Below are positions 22,746 through 36,285 of a DNA stretch of 64,000 nt, in pieces. Source of the stretch: Alopecurus myosuroides (Eukaryota > Streptophyta > Magnoliopsida > Poales > Poaceae); assembly GCA_028641055.1 (NCBI GenBank), contig CM054062.1:143470144-143534143 (forward strand), given 5' to 3'. Within the stretch, counting starts at the first letter, position 1. Every line of letters starts with the position of its first letter. The translations under genes and the position numbers were made by a program. The notes under the pieces are model-generated. The model worked only from the letters and a program-made list of their open reading frames with translations, was not told where the DNA came from and did not search any database.

Positions 22746-25700
22746 CTAAGAATAAAAGGGACGTAACTGCTCGATGCTCCAGGGTCTTTTGTTCTCTCCT
22801 AATTCGTCATCCAGATGTCTTTTCCTTTTGCGATCTTTTTCTGTATACCGGATATCTGTCAGGTAATACGATCCATTCTTCATAGCCTTTCTAATGACAA
22901 ATGATCCTTCCCAAACAGGGGCCAGCTTGTGCTTCTTTTGCTATACCAACCTTAGCACTAAATCTCCTTCCCAGAAGGCTCGTGATTTTACCTTGCGGCT
23001 GTGGTATGTTTGCAAGTTTTGCTGGTAGACGGCAGATTTCTGTAGCACATTTTCTCTTACCTCTTCTAGGAGATCTAAAGCGTTCTGTCACGCTTCGTCT
23101 GCATCTTCTTCCACATAAGCTTCCACTCATGGGGAATCATGCAGGATGTCGGTAGGTAATACTGCTTCTGCTCCGTATACTAAGAAAAATAGTGTTTAGC
23201 CTGTTGATCTGTTTGGCGTGGTTCTTATGCTCCATAAGACGGATGGAAGTTCTTCTACCCATGCTCCAACTGCTTTATGCAGGGGCGCTTCTAGCCTTGG
23301 CTTAATGCCTTGGAGGATGGAGTTGTTCATTCGCTCCGCTTGTCAATTTGACTGTGGATGCACGACTGAGGCTAAATCTAGCCGGATTCCGCCACCTTCA
23401 CAGTATTTGGCTAATTCTCCAACGACAAAGTTTGTTTCGTTGTCCGTGATTATACTGTGCGGGACGCCAAATCGCATGACTATGTCAATGACGAAGTTTC
23501 TGGCTGTTACCCCATCCAACTTTTTGATGGGTTTTGCTTCTACCCATTTGGTGTACTTATCAACCGCTACTAGGAGGTGTGTTAGTCCCCCTCTTTCTAT
23601 CTTGAATGGCCCCATCATGTCCAGCCCCCAGACTAAGAACAGCGAGGTTATGGGTATGGTTTTCAGGGCTTGGGCTGGCATGTTCGTCTGTTTGGCGAAC
23701 AATTGGCATCCCACACAGTGTTTCACCAAGTCTTCTGCGTCCGCCTTAGAAGTAAGCCAGAAGTATCCTAGACAGAAAGCTTTGTGAACCAGGCTTTTGG
23801 AATGGGCGTGGTGTCCATAGTCTCCTCCGTGTATTTCTTCAAGGATTTCTGTTCCTTCTTCCGGCTTGATGCATCGCAAGAATACGGCGGATGTACTTCG
23901 CTTGTGCAACTTTCCACCGATGACGCAATATCTCTCGCAACGCCGCGTTGTCTTTGCTCGACTTCCGTACTGTCATCCGGGAATTTCTGATTTACTAAGA
24001 ATTCTGTGTATGGCTTTGTCCAATCCAGGGTTACGGTGATGATGGGCACTGATGATGATATCAATGGATAGACCACGTCACCGCCTTTGATGGATGGTGC
24101 TTTTAAATGTTCCAGGAAGATGTCTAGGCATCCGCAACCCAATTTTCTTCATGTTTGATATGCCTGACCTCGAACCCGAGGAAATAAATGGCGAACTCGT
24201 CCACCGTTCTTCTGTATTCTGCGATTATGGAGCTTTTGGCATCCCATATTTGATCCAGTTGGTGCTGAACCAAAGCTGGATCACCGTAACATAGCACCCT
24301 TTGGCGCCAATGTCTTTTGCAATGTGCAAGCCGTGCAGGAGAGCTTTGTATTCTGCCATGTTGTTTGAGGCATTGAAATGGATTTGCAACACGTAGCTCA
24401 TAGTTTCCCCCGTTGGGGATTCGAGGACTACTCCAGCCCCCGAGCCCTCTTTCCTTTTGGATACGTCAAAGTGTAAGATCCAACAGGGGGTTCGGGACGG
24501 CTGTTGTGTCCATGTCTTCCGTCCAGTCTGTGACAAAATCTGCTAAGGCCTGGGATTTTATCCCCGTCCGAGGTTGGTAGTTTATGTCAAACGCTGCTAG
24601 CTCGATGCCTCATTTGGCTACTCTGCCTGTAGCATCTGCGTTATTGACTATATCTCTTAGTGTTGCTTTAGTAACCACTGTTATAGAATGGCCTTGGAAA
24701 TAATGGCCGGAGCTTACTCGATGCAAATAATACACCATAGACCAATTTTTGGTAATGGGGGTACCTTTTATTTGATTCGGAAAAGACTTCGCTTATAAAG
24801 TATACCGGATGCTGGTCCGGGATTTCTTTTCCGTCATTCTTTCTTTCTACCACTATAACCGCACTTATTACTCTACTAGTTGCAGCTAGATAGAGCAACA
24901 TAGGTTCGCCTTCCAGCGGGGTTGTCAAAACGGGTGCCTCCGTCAGGGTTTTCTTTAGCTGTCCTAAGGCATCATCTTCTTCTGACGTCCAGACGAATTT
25001 GTCGGACTTTTTGAGTAACTTGTATAATGGAAGCGCTTTGTCGCCTAGCCTGCTTATGAAACGGCTAACGGCGGCAGTTGAGCATGTTAATCTCTGGACA
25101 TCCTTTAGGCATGTTGGCCGTTTGATATCGAGGATGGCTTTTATCTTTTCTGGATTTACTTCAATGCCTCTAGGCGAGACAATGAATCCCAGAAGCTGTC
25201 CTGCGGGGGAACCGAAAACGCACTTTAGCGGATTCAACTTCATGTTGTACTTGCGTAAACTGTCGAAATTTCGCGTAAATCATCAAGGAGCGTGGCTTTT
25301 TTCCTTGGTTATTACCGCAATGTCGTCTACATATGTGTGGACGTTTCATCATATCTGCTTGTGCAAACACTTTTGCATGCAACGCTGGTATGTTGACCCA
25401 GCGTTCTTCAAGACGAATGGCATGGTGATGTAAAAGTAAGTATCGTACAGCGTTACGAAAGAAGTTTTAATTTGGTCTGTCTCTCGCATCCGGATTTGAT
25501 GGTAATGAGAATAAGCGTCCAAAAAGCATAAGAGGTCGGACCCAACTGTTGCATCTATTATTTGATCGATCCTTGGCAAAGCAAAAGGATCTTTGGGACA
25601 CAGTTTGGTTAATCCTATATAATCTATACACATTCGTAATTCTACTGTATTTTTCTTCAGGACTAACACTGGATTGGCGGACCAATTAGTGTGTGTGACT

Positions 25701-26127
25701 TCCCTGATGAACTTGGCTGCTAAAATCCGGAGAATCTCTTTGCCAATAGCTTTGCGTCTTGGCGGATCAAAATGGCGGAGGCTTTGCTTCACGGGATTGG
25801 AACCTTTCTTCACCTTTAGGGAATGCTCGGCTAGTTCCCGGGGTACGGCTGGCATATCTTGTGGATGCCAAGCAAAAATGTCCCTGTTCTCACGGAGGAA
25901 CTACACGAGCTCGCTTTCCTATTTGGGGTCTAGGTGGCCCCAATGGTGACCAACTTCTCAGGGTCATTGGGGTTTAGCCTGGCCTTCTTCGTGTTTTGGG
26001 TGCTGAAGGATTCTTTAGTCTTCAGCGTTGCCTCTTTGCCTGCGGGCATTTCTCCGTCCTTTATCTCCTTTTTCAGCTCTCGCAACTCTTCTTTGGCGAT
26101 GGATGTTTCTGCGCAAACGACATTCAC
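22746..26127 (-). pseudogene. Gypsy pol remnant: RT, RNase H, integrase
   Basis: Minus-strand order. 26127-25930 is the end of the protease/linker (NPNDPEKLVTIGAT). 25855-25349 is the RT fingers and palm (SLRHFDPPRRKAI, CIDYIGLTKLCPKDPF, LDAYSHYHQI). The catalytic YVDD codons are at 25333-25322, in a shifted frame that soon hits a stop. 25243-24668 is the RT thumb and Gypsy RNase H start (GFIVSPRGIEVNPEKI, FISRLGDKALPLYKLLKK). 24536-24225 is the additional RNase H-like domain (ILHFDVSK, NMAEYKALLHG). 23909-23343 is integrase: zinc-binding region (CVGCQLFAKQ) and catalytic Asp regions (WGLDMMGPF, IITDNETNF). The third catalytic site (QAERMN) lies just past an in-frame TGA. The frame runs on with several stops to a natural-looking end (EQLRPFYS, TAG 22748-22746). 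Several frameshifts and stops make it inactive. Confidence 0.85.
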
Positions 26128-26136
26128 ATGTTAGAA

Positions 26137-28598
26137 GCTAGTTTTTTTTAACCTCCACCCCATAATGCAGCAATTGTTTCTTAACATGAATAATATTGAA
26201 GATATTGAAAAAATAAATTTTATCTTGGAAACCATGCTTAAAGAATTTGGAGATGTAGCTATAGAAGCTAGGAAAGTTTTTGATCGTTTTAATATGCTAG
26301 GCTCAAGTGTAGATGTTATTGGTGCTCTTGACTAACTAGACAACACCGAACCTAAAATGAAAAGGAAGGGAAAATACCAATACCCTTTAAACTGGTAGCA
26401 CTGCATGAAGCATTGGAAAAGAATTTTGACTGGATTGTTCCTGAAAACCAATTTGATGAAAGTAGTAAACCTAAGAGTGTTGAGAGAGGATCATCTGACA
26501 CTCATTTAGATAAAATACAATGCATTGTTGAAAAGGTTTCTGATCTCAATTTGGATGGTTCTTCATTTGAAACCACTTGATTCTCTCTTTCTATGCCTAG
26601 CTGAAAGGCGTTAAAGAAAAGCACTTCTTGGGAGATAACTCATGTTTTTATTTTTGCAATGTTTTCTTCTGTTTTATTTGAGTCAAGGTGTTGTTTACTT
26701 CTGTATAAACTTCTTTATATCTTTATTTTCTCGTACTTGTTGTGCCAAGTAAAGTCTCTAGTTAAAAGATCAAGTTAGATTTGGACTTCTGCGTAGAAAA
26801 CAGAATCCTACTGTCCACTGTTAAAATCGTATAAAATCACAGGAAGATCAAAATGACCTGCAAATTTGTGTGCTTAATCCTCAGCTATTTTTGAAACTTT
26901 TTCTAGTGTTAAGTTTTTCGATTTGAGCAACGTAAGTGCCTCGAAAAAATTAGTATTTACAAACTGTTCTGGTTTTGACAGATTTTTCCTTTTTACTTGC
27001 ATTCTCTCTTTTACTATGTTGAGTGGATTTATCTGCTCCATAAAACATCAAGTGGCTGTAGACAATGTTCAAAAAGTATTAATAATGCTTGTGTCCATAC
27101 AGAACATGTGAGTTTTTGATTATGCACTAACACTCTAATGAGAATTACTTCGAGTTTGGTGTGAAGGAAGTTTTCAAGGGTCAAGAGAAGAGGATGATAT
27201 AATGTGATCAAGAAGAGTGAAAATCCTAAGCTCGAGGATGCCCCCGTGGTTCATCCCAACCAATTCCAAGAAGACTCAAGCATCTAATCTTGGGTATGCC
27301 CAAGGCATCTCCTTCTTCATCAGCAACTTATCATGTCACTTCTAGTGAAACTATATTTTTATTCGGTCACATCATATGCACTTTACTTGGAGCGTATGTT
27401 TATTTTTATTTTGTTTTCTTTTGTTTTCCTTGATGCAATAAACTTTGTTGGAACCCAGCATTATTGTGTGGGAGAGAGACACACTCCGCTTTTTCATATG
27501 AATGCTCGTATTCCTCATTATCATGCTCGTTTCTTCGTTTTTCTTTTAGCTGCTGCAACTCCTCCTCTTTTTAGCTCATGTTTTTCATGCATCTCTTATT
27601 TAGAGCTTTCGTTATTTTATATTAGTGCTACTCTCTTGTTTCATTGATATATCATATGGGATATTTTTTTAAATAATATGATGGTGTTGGAAAGCAATAA
27701 AATATTGCATGCTTATAACGGTGCAAATAGAAGCTTGTTTAGACTGTGGCTAGACTTTATCATGTCATGTTTGATGTTATTCTAATTTTATGCCTAGTAA
27801 TTATTGATGTATCATGAGTTGTACTAAACATCTGAGAGTGCTTAATGTGCAGTTGAAAGAATCATGCATTGTTTTTATCACATCGAAGCATAATATTGCG
27901 GTATTCTCCTTTGAATGCTTTATTTGGTTGACTTGGCTCATGCTTACACCATGTTATGACTATAAACCTGTCACCTTTAGCCTCCGTGATCATTTAGTTT
28001 TTGACTTGCAATACCATGTATGCTTTGATCAATAATGTTTTTGTCGCTATGCATGATTATGGACAATATGCTCTCTTGATTTGTCGCTCCCAGTCTTTGC
28101 TAGCGTTCACATGTACTGAGTATGAGCTCTACTCGTGCTTCGAACCCCCCCCCCCCAAAACCAAAGTATGCAAAATGTGTCCACCATAACTACCTACATG
28201 TGGTATTTAACTGGCACTCTAAAGTAAATTGCTCATGTGCTACCCTACCTTCAAATTTACACCTCTTTTGTGCCCCTGTTTTAGCTCATGAGGACGTGAA
28301 TAGAGAATCTTTATCTCACTTGTTGATTGGACTTTACACACTGGACTAGTGGCACATCCGCTTATCCTAATTGATAGAAGAGCTGGCAGTGGGGTGCCCA
28401 GCCCCATAATTGGTTACTATAAAATTCTCTTCACTCTTTTTGCCCCTGATTTATCAGTCAAAGCACAATTGTGTAAACAAAAGAGAAGAAGGATGATCTA
28501 CTACCCTAGTTGCGTCTTCAATGGGATCCGCTCTTGTGAAGTCTAGTTGGCTTGTGATGTACTATATTGTCTATTTACCATTCGTTGAGATAAGCATA
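26137..28598 (+). mobile_element. Athila-like retrotransposon, 3' internal part (left half)
   Basis: Sequence abruptly changes at ~26137. It continues, after the 20.6-kb insertion, at 49183. The reverse complement of 63480-63800 matches 27830-28140 closely (shared ACTGAGTATGAGCT, GAATGCTTTATTTGGTTGAC-type segments), showing a repeated family. The stretch holds a short degenerate coding tail (26186-26580) and then ~2 kb of non-coding 3' region, including a C-run near 28146. Assignment to the Athila branch of Gypsy is from remembered Triticeae 3' regions and the TGATACGTC LTR at 49768. The 5' portion is lost at the junction with the Tat-type element. Confidence 0.7.
26186..26580 (+). pseudogene. 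Small degenerate coding tail in the Athila-like remnant
   Basis: Two overlapping pieces of what looks like former coding sequence. A frame from the ATG at 26186 (MNNIEDIEKINFILETM...) meets TAA near 26335. A shifted frame runs through LEKNFDWIVPENQFDESS to TGA at 26578-26580. Composition is hydrophilic and acidic. I do not recognise a domain; by position it should be the end of the element's last ORF or an accessory ORF. Clearly broken. Confidence 0.4.
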
Positions 28599-31500
28599 TG
28601 TGGTGACCCAACACACCACTGCATGTTTAGTGCGCATGTCGATGACATAATACTCATAGAAGGACTTACCTGTGAATATTACATCCCTCAGTGTAGTACA
28701 ACAAAAACATAGCAGGTCCAGGCAAAACTGTAGGATACAAACTTCATTACAAAATCTTGAGAATCTCCTTGATGAATCAAGAAGATCTCCTGCAAAATAA
28801 ACATCAGAAGAAGCAATTCGAAGATCCAAGCTGGAGAATTACTCTAGCTTAGAATTAATCTCCTATGGCTGATGTCAGCCCTAATCTATGGCTTAAAACA
28901 ACTAACTCCGAGAACGACTCCACCTACACCTTGATATCTTCTCCTCCATCAGTGTTGTTTATGATGATGCTTCACGATGACGACTTCCATCAGGCTTCAA
29001 CTCTAAGCAGGGGTTCAAACGGGAATGAATGAGTAACGAGCGTTACTCAGCAAGTTCATGATATATAGAGGGTAGTTTGATGCACTATCTACAGCTTTAG
29101 ACTCAAAGGAGTCATAAGCTAATGCAAGGTTTTGTAAAACTTTCTTCAAGAGGTTGCTTTTAATTCCGAAAACTATGCCCGCCAGATCTTCACAGGACTA
29201 GAACTTCATGGAGTTGCCTTTCCTGCGGTGTTCGCAGCTCCTTCCCGGAACAAGGGGTAACATGCCACATCCTTTTACACTCTGCAGAGGTGCGTTACTT
29301 TACCCATGGGCGACCAAGACCATGGTGTACAACCAGGCTCGAGATCCTGTCCACTCCCACTCAGGTGTGTGGCCCGGTTGTTGGTCCAAGCCAAACCTTG
29401 CTTCTCCGCACAACGCATGCCCACCCATTTCCACCAGCAGATTGAACGCCTGATTCCACCCCTCACGATGGATATCTACGCTCCCCTGGCAGACACTCAT
29501 ATACCTCAGAGTCCGTGGGACGTAAGGGCTCCCACCCATGTGCATGTAGTCCCGCAGAACCTACAACGTACGTCTCTGGCAGCCCGTTGACATGCGAACG
29601 AGAGAAGATCACAGCTGACTTACTCCCTCCATAGAAGACCCATGGTTAACGAGAATTTACGGCGCAAGAATCCTGACGACAGTTGTGATTAATCCTAGGT
29701 AATACTTTCGCATGCAGATGGAACCTTCCTTTGACCTATTCATCTTACCATGGTCCCATCCGCCCACCAAACAGAACACTACCACTCGGGTAGTCATTCA
29801 AGTAGTCATATTATTATAAAATAGTATCATGCATTCTTTTGAGACTAGGTGGTAATACGATAGAGTTTCTGCAATTAGTTTGTTATGAAGTACTGCAAAG
29901 GATATGAGCAAGTGATGAACTTGCCTGAGATTGAAATAACCATAATAATCAATGTCTTCGGGGTTCGAAGGTCTCGTAGAAAATCATGTCATCTGAAAGA
30001 CAGCAAAGTAGTCCCTGTAAGGACTACAGAAAACACTGGCAAGGATGATACATGCATAGTAATGAGATGCAACGAGATTACCCTGAAAACACCCCCAGCT
30101 TACAAGTGTAAGCCACGTTTGATATGATAACTTACTCATATAAGTTTAAGGTGAGTTGTTTCATTACTTGCGGTGATGTTGTTATTACTGGTTTTAGACT
30201 TACATGGGTCTCACTTTTTACTTATCACACAATTGTTATTATGTTTAGGTTATAAGTAGTTACCACATGATTAAACGATAAAACAATAACATGTGGAAAA
30301 CAACTGTTGACAAGATAATACACATGTTTGATTTTATGTTCAAAAGTGTAGAGCTAATGAAAAAGGGTTTAGTTGAAAATGATGAACTAATATAACTAAC
30401 TCTATCATCACATAACTTACTAATAACTTGTGATGATAGGTTTAGTAGGTGTGAAAACACTAAGGTTTTATTAATAATGAAAATACTGTCGTAGTAGTTG
30501 TTTTCTGGTTATAATGGAACACTATCGAATTTCATTAAACTTTTAGAAACAAGTTTATAACTTAAACAAAAATGTTTTATGTTTGTCATATTTGAGTTGG
30601 AAATGTTTTCTCTTTAATCTGGTATATCATTTGAAGTATTCTGAAAATATTTGAATAAGATATTAATTTATTAATTTTAAATGAATTAAATAATTAGGCA
30701 AAATATTGCACACATGAAAACTTGGTCAAGTGACTACGAAAACATCATAGATGTATTGTATTTTTCATTTGGAGCATTTTGGTATATAACTTGTATTTTT
30801 CTGATTTTATGAATTATTTATTATTTTTCTCAATTTGTAAATGGTTTAATTTAATTAATAATAATTTTATTTTAAGTTTTATCAAACATTTTTGAAAAGT
30901 TTATAAACATTTAGATTTTATTTTTCTAAGCATTTATAAATTGTATTTGTATTTTTCTCATAAGAGAATTAAAGGATATTGATTAAATAGGATTTAAGCT
31001 TTTCTGCCATTTTTTAAACTGACAGGTGGGACCCACCTGTCTGTTTTGTTTTTCAATTAAAAATAAAGAAAGAGAAAAATGAACTGACGGCAGGCTGACG
31101 TCGTCCCTGCATCATCAGTGGACGGAATCCTCACACTTGAATTGCAATCCACAAATTCACCTCAAATTGGCTCGATTGAACTCCTCCACTAGGTAGATGA
31201 GGTCGTGACGATTTTAGGGGTGGCAGGGGTGCGACCAAATGGTCACCGGAATGGTCCCGGCGACCACCGGCGCGGCGAAGGAATTCGGCCGACGGCGGTA
31301 GGATGCATCCGACCCTCAAACGTAAAATAAAAAATACCCCGAGGTTCCCCTTCTCACCCTGGAGCTCGTGGAGGTGTCGGTGATGCGCGGTGAGGTCTAA
31401 TTCGTCGGCGATGAGCAATTCCCTAGCAGCGGCCATGGTGAAGGAGTCGGTTCGATTCCGTTGATCCCGTTCATCTCCGTCCCTGGTCTTGCTCGAGGTG

Positions 31501-34474
31501 GAAGATTAAGACCAGGCGCACCTCCCCGTGGTCCCAATTCGTGAAGGGATGGCCGGAGTCGTCGGCGTGAGGCGGAGGTCCGGCGAACTAGGGTTCGGGT
31601 TTGCTTCGCACAGAGGAAACGAGAGAGAGGGAGACTGAGAGAGAGAGAAGCATATGGGGACGTCTTCCCCTGGTCTTATCCTCGCGAGTCGGCGACAAGC
31701 AGAAGGTGGCGAATCGGCGTCGACACGGCGATGCTCTCCTCTGCCTTCTGGAAGAGGAAGAAGAAAGAGAAAAGAAAAGCCCAAATTGCGATAACCCCCT
31801 GAAGTTTCTAATATTTGCATAGAGGTCCTTCTGTCTTATAAATTGAGAAGAAAACCTTTGTTTTCAGGGGCAATCTGTGAACAGAAAAATTAATAAAAAA
31901 ATATATTTGAATTCCTCATCAAATTTTACATCTCACCATATTTTGTTTTGGTGAATTTGAATAATATTTTTATTTTTTATTTAGGGTTCTAGATTAAGTG
32001 ATTTTGTTGTTTTCTCTTCTTTTAATTTATTTAATAGATTTAAAATTATGCTAAAGCATGTTTAATAAAAGTTCACACTCCATCTTGTGGATACCAAGGT
32101 GGTGTATCATAATTGGACAATTTTAGGTACAATCCTTATAGAAAGTAGTTTAGTAAAACTACTTGGTACTGATTCTATGCACTGTTGTGAGAATCATTTA
32201 ATATCGAATTTTATTCCATATCACACCAAATGATTATAATGGTTGAAGGAACTTGTTTTCTTTTTATAATACTATGTAATTTTCATAATTGAAACTCTTC
32301 ACAATTTTGATTGACATTTTACTTAGGTAAGTGCAAGTCATGTTGGTTGTTTTTAGTACTTGACCAAGTGGAAAACATGAGTGGTTTTGAGAACTTATTT
32401 GTTTGTTTTCCACATAGGTTCCAATTGGAGATATTATCTCATGTTTGTTTAAGGACATGTAATCCTTAACATGGTTATGTGCAGATGATTCTTTGTTGTT
32501 ATCAAGGTAGTCTTGTGTATGAAAAGGATTTGGAAAACAAGGTATTAAGCTTGTTTTCATCTACCTCCACATATCAAGAACATATGGATGCAATGGTTGA
32601 TTATTATCTCATACTTGACAATTGTTTCCATTTAAGATATTACTATGATCTTCTCATCTCTGATGAGTTTGACAGAGGTTAATGGTTCTCTAATATATCC
32701 TAATGATTCACTGGATAATTTCTTCTGATCCCTTACTGAAGCAGTGTTGCTTCATGTGGTCCTTTGTTACTTGATGTTCTTCTCTCTAGTTGCCACTTGT
32801 TTTCAGATATTTCCTTGTTCAATAGAAAGTGAATTCAGCTCTTGGATTCCACCTTCACTGTCTCACCCTTGTTTTGAAAACAACTAATCACTCCAAGCAA
32901 AGATTTTACTTAGATGCTCATAATGTGGTTTCTTGTTTCCTTAGTGCTATTTTTTCTTTTGGTTGATGGCAAAATAAATGTGGATGTAGTTTATGATATC
33001 AAGTTGCCATGTGCATATAAGAAGAATTTGTTAACAAGTGGGCCAGACTTGCCTCCAAATTACTACTCATATACATATGAGATGTGCTAGGTTATATGAT
33101 CTTATGTTTGTTTGTGTATGACACTCAATTGTTTGAGTATACAAAAGTAATATGTCAACAAGGTTGCAAGGCTTGTTATCAACTAATTCTATATAACACT
33201 AACATTGGAATATCATACTATTTCAAGAGGTTAATAAGATCATATAAATATATGAGAGCTTCCAAATACTCTTATAGTAAGTTAGTGTAGCATTTCTAGC
33301 ACACTCTAAATAATCTTCTTGAAGATCTTCATGTGATAGTTCCTCCTGTCTTGTGGTTTCTTCTCTTGCAAAATAACTTGGAGGAGATTGGGAAACAAGA
33401 TACATTGGTCTAGCCAAAATAACAAGATCTAGATTAAGAGTTATTTCATGCTTTTATTATCCTTACATACATTTCTTGTTTTGCTCCCATAGGATAGATA
33501 CTTGTCTCATACATGATTGGTTTTTATCTAGCTTTCAATCCAATTCCTCTAATAGAGGTTATATCTTGTTGTTATTCCTTACTTGTATCCAGAGATGCTT
33601 TAGTTTTTGAATGTTAGTTTGAATAGAGCTGTGGAATGCTTATGGGATGTTGTCTTAATATAGGAAGTTGATCAAATGGTTCATTGATGTGTTCATAGCT
33701 CATATGCTCACTGGTATAAGATGAATAAGACAATGAGCATAAGAAGGTTATTGGGTTTAAGGACTTATGTCATAATTGATAGTTTGTTTTTCTTAGGTGT
33801 CTTGATTTTACTTCATCCTCTTATTTTGTAAACATAATGCAGATGTAGAGTTGTGGAAATATCATATGTGATGATCAAGGTTTAACAGTAGTTTGAGAAG
33901 ATTTATTTATTCTTTGAGATCCTTCTTTTATGGTTGATGAGATATGTACATATTCGATAGATATGTTAATACAATTATTATGTCATTTCCCACTTGTGGG
34001 TTTGTGTTAACACTTGTATGTATCACTTGTGTTCTATTGAAACTTTGTTATTTACTTGTGATGGTTCACCTGATAATTATGAGATGATTTATAGAGATGT
34101 TGTGGAAATGAATTGATAACTAAGGGAGTTGTTGTTTTATAGAAGTTCACATCTCTGTTTATGAGATGGTTCAACTATGCATTACTCAATTATGAAAGTA
34201 TGATTAAGGTTGTTGAGAATTTGTGTTGGTCATAACCAATTCTGGTTTCAGTAATCAGATGACTTGGTTTGTAGTGATACTATGTTACAAAGATCACTCC
34301 AAATTTACTCTTGACTAGATGAACTAGATCAAATTTCATCATGTCAAGTGAAACATTGGTCACTTTGTTTTGTTTACTTTCGCGCCAAAATTTCCCGTAC
34401 TTTTAGATGCATGCTTTGCAAATGCACATATTATATTTAGATCCTTATAACCTCCCAAACACTGGGATGTTACA
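28599..34474 (-). repeat. 3' LTR (element orientation) of the giant-LTR element
   Basis: 5876 bp, similar along its full length to 36286-49182 minus the nested insert. It includes a GC-rich leader-like block at 29200-29600, a second at 31130-31830, and AT-rich DNA elsewhere (30140-31020 and 31830-34470) in which I see no gene. Short Arg/Pro- or Leu-rich frames occur identically in both LTRs. Confidence 0.85.
31130..31830 (-). other. GC-rich exon-like block inside the LTR
   Basis: About 700 bp of GC-rich sequence inside AT-rich LTR, also present at about 38790-39480 in the other LTR. On the minus strand it starts with a pyrimidine-rich leader containing AACCCTAGTTCGCCGG. It then has an ATG in excellent context at 31436 (GCCATGG) and a 27-codon frame beginning MAAARELLIADELDL that reaches a donor-like CAGGGTGAGAAG. 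It resembles a host gene first exon, or the LTR's own transcribed leader. Capture of a gene fragment is inference. Confidence 0.35.
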
Positions 34475-36285
34475 GTATCTTCCCCTTAACAAGAACTTCG
34501 TCCCGAAGTTCAACCTCTCTCACGTAAATAAGTAGAGAGAACTTCTGTAGCCTGTTGAATCTTCACAATTGTTTTCTTGTGTTGACCTTGGCATATGTAT
34601 CCTATTGTATTGATTGTTTACCTTCCATGGTCTTGCACGATAATCTAATAGTATGCCAGTTGTTAGGTCAACTCTGTCTTGTTACTAGGCCTTCCTAATG
34701 GTCTCACGAAGAACATGTGTTATTTCCACCTCATAGTGGATACCAAGTTTCATTTTCTGATGAATAGGTATGGTTTCCTACCTCTCACAACTTTCCAAAG
34801 AAAATTTGGTATATCCACCGAGTGATGAATAACCAATAAGATTATTTCGGTAAACTGGATATTGTCTATGTTTAGGACTCCATTTGGTTCAATCTAATGG
34901 TCTCAAGAGGAGTACCGCTCAAAGAAACTAGCTTGTACAACGTAGTGTACACTGACTTATACTCATCTAATTAGTGAAAATCTCTTCCAGTTTCCTCGAG
35001 TTTTAACTCTTGCCTATAGGTGACTATAACCTATTGCACTGGTTACTTTCTATGGTTCTTTTATATTTTTGGAGTTCAACTTCTACGGGCAACTCTATGA
35101 GTTTATTTATCAAACTTCTACATGTTTCCTTCTAAGATATAACTTCTCATGTGATTTCCTTCTCATCACTTGTTGTATATCTCCATGCGTTGATGAAGTA
35201 TCTCACCAACTACAAACAAGATGTGAATGTGGTCCATTCCCATCAGTAGCCTCATTGTCATCTTCCTTCTTGACTTTCTGGTCTTCTAGAGCTTTGGTGG
35301 CTACTTCAAACTGCTGATATCTCAGATCGCTCTCATACTAATCCTATACCCTATAGACCAGTAACATCAAGATAGAAATCGGTGTTTGCACATGCATTTG
35401 CACATCAAGTTCAATCTTATAAAATCCAATAAATCCCAAATGCAGTTATCACTCGTGCATCAAAAGCCTGTGAAATAGAAGTACTTAGAGTAAAACATCT
35501 CAAGTACCAGGGATCTTAAATGCTATACACTACAAGTAGGTATATAGTACCCTTATAATCCTAGTCTACACAACCACTCTTTGCCCAGATAATTACTCCA
35601 ATTGCACGCCTTACTGCAATGGAATAAACCAAGACAATATGATCCTATAGTAGTTGTTATCTAACTTGGTTCCATATAGGACTAAGTACCGTGACAACTA
35701 AAGTCCTTCATCTTGATCACGATAATCTTCTCATGGCATTTGTTGATCCTTCATGATGTTGATCACACCTTAAGAGTAGTAATGTAGCTTCCATCAATGC
35801 TTATGCCTTCTCCTAACTATGTACTAAACTATAATGATTCACCTCCAGACTTGGTAACCAAGGATATGGTATATTCCCCATAGTTACCTTGGTTTTATTA
35901 TCTCTTAATGATTCTCTAACATCCAGTATTGATGACTCCTATACTAACTCAGTACCATGTTCTACTCCATCCTATTCATTCATAGAATGGGTAATCATAT
36001 GTGTGACTTGGTCATCTCTGACTATGTCAGAATTCTTTTTCTTAATGAAACTAATACTTACTAAACTTCTAACTATTCCAACCAGGTATAAAGAAAAATA
36101 GGTAAATAGGTTTACTCAAGTTGAGAAAGAATATTCTATACAAGTATGATCCTATCATTCTCAAGTGAATGATTCTCATAGTTGTAGGAAGTAGGGTTTA
36201 GATAAGATGGCTTCCTATAGTCTTTACCAACCTACATATCTCCTAAAAGGTTTTAAACCTAAGGTCGCTTCGCTTTGATACCATC
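34475..36285 (-). other. Internal region of the giant-LTR element, non-coding
   Basis: 1811 bp between the LTRs. It begins (minus strand) with the primer-binding site and ends with the polypurine tract. Frames are short and show no Gag, protease, RT, RNase H or integrase motifs. It would hold packaging and dimerisation signals if the element is mobilised in trans. Confidence 0.7.
36272..36283 (-). other. Primer-binding site (tRNA-Met type)
   Basis: TGGTATCAAAGC on the minus strand, two bases from the LTR end at 36286. One base differs from the usual TGGTATCAGAGC. Confidence 0.75.

Larger units (their letters stand above)
18066..26136 (-). mobile_element. Truncated Gypsy retrotransposon, Tat type, with an antisense gene
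   Basis: Minus-strand order: (gag and most of protease missing) - RT - RNase H - integrase - polypurine tract - start of 3' LTR, with a plus-strand gene between integrase and LTR. The Tat call rests on an extra RNase H-like domain downstream of RT (HFDVSKRKEGSGAGVV...AEYKALLHG) and on the long 3' region holding an oppositely oriented gene with the plant 'putative gypsy type transposon' domain. Its 5' end is cut at about 26136, where an Athila-like remnant starts. Its 3' LTR is cut at 18065 by the CACTA end. No second LTR, so no age estimate. Confidence 0.8.

Noticed and set aside
28145..28158. C-run as a regulatory or recombination site
   Set aside because: A simple homopolymer in a non-coding retrotransposon 3' region; the matching copy near 63500 lacks it.
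29208..29590. Overlapping Pro/His-rich frames in both strands of the giant LTR (also near 36894-37276)
   Set aside because: Present at the same place in both LTRs, in several frames at once, with no domain; more consistent with a GC-rich transcribed leader.
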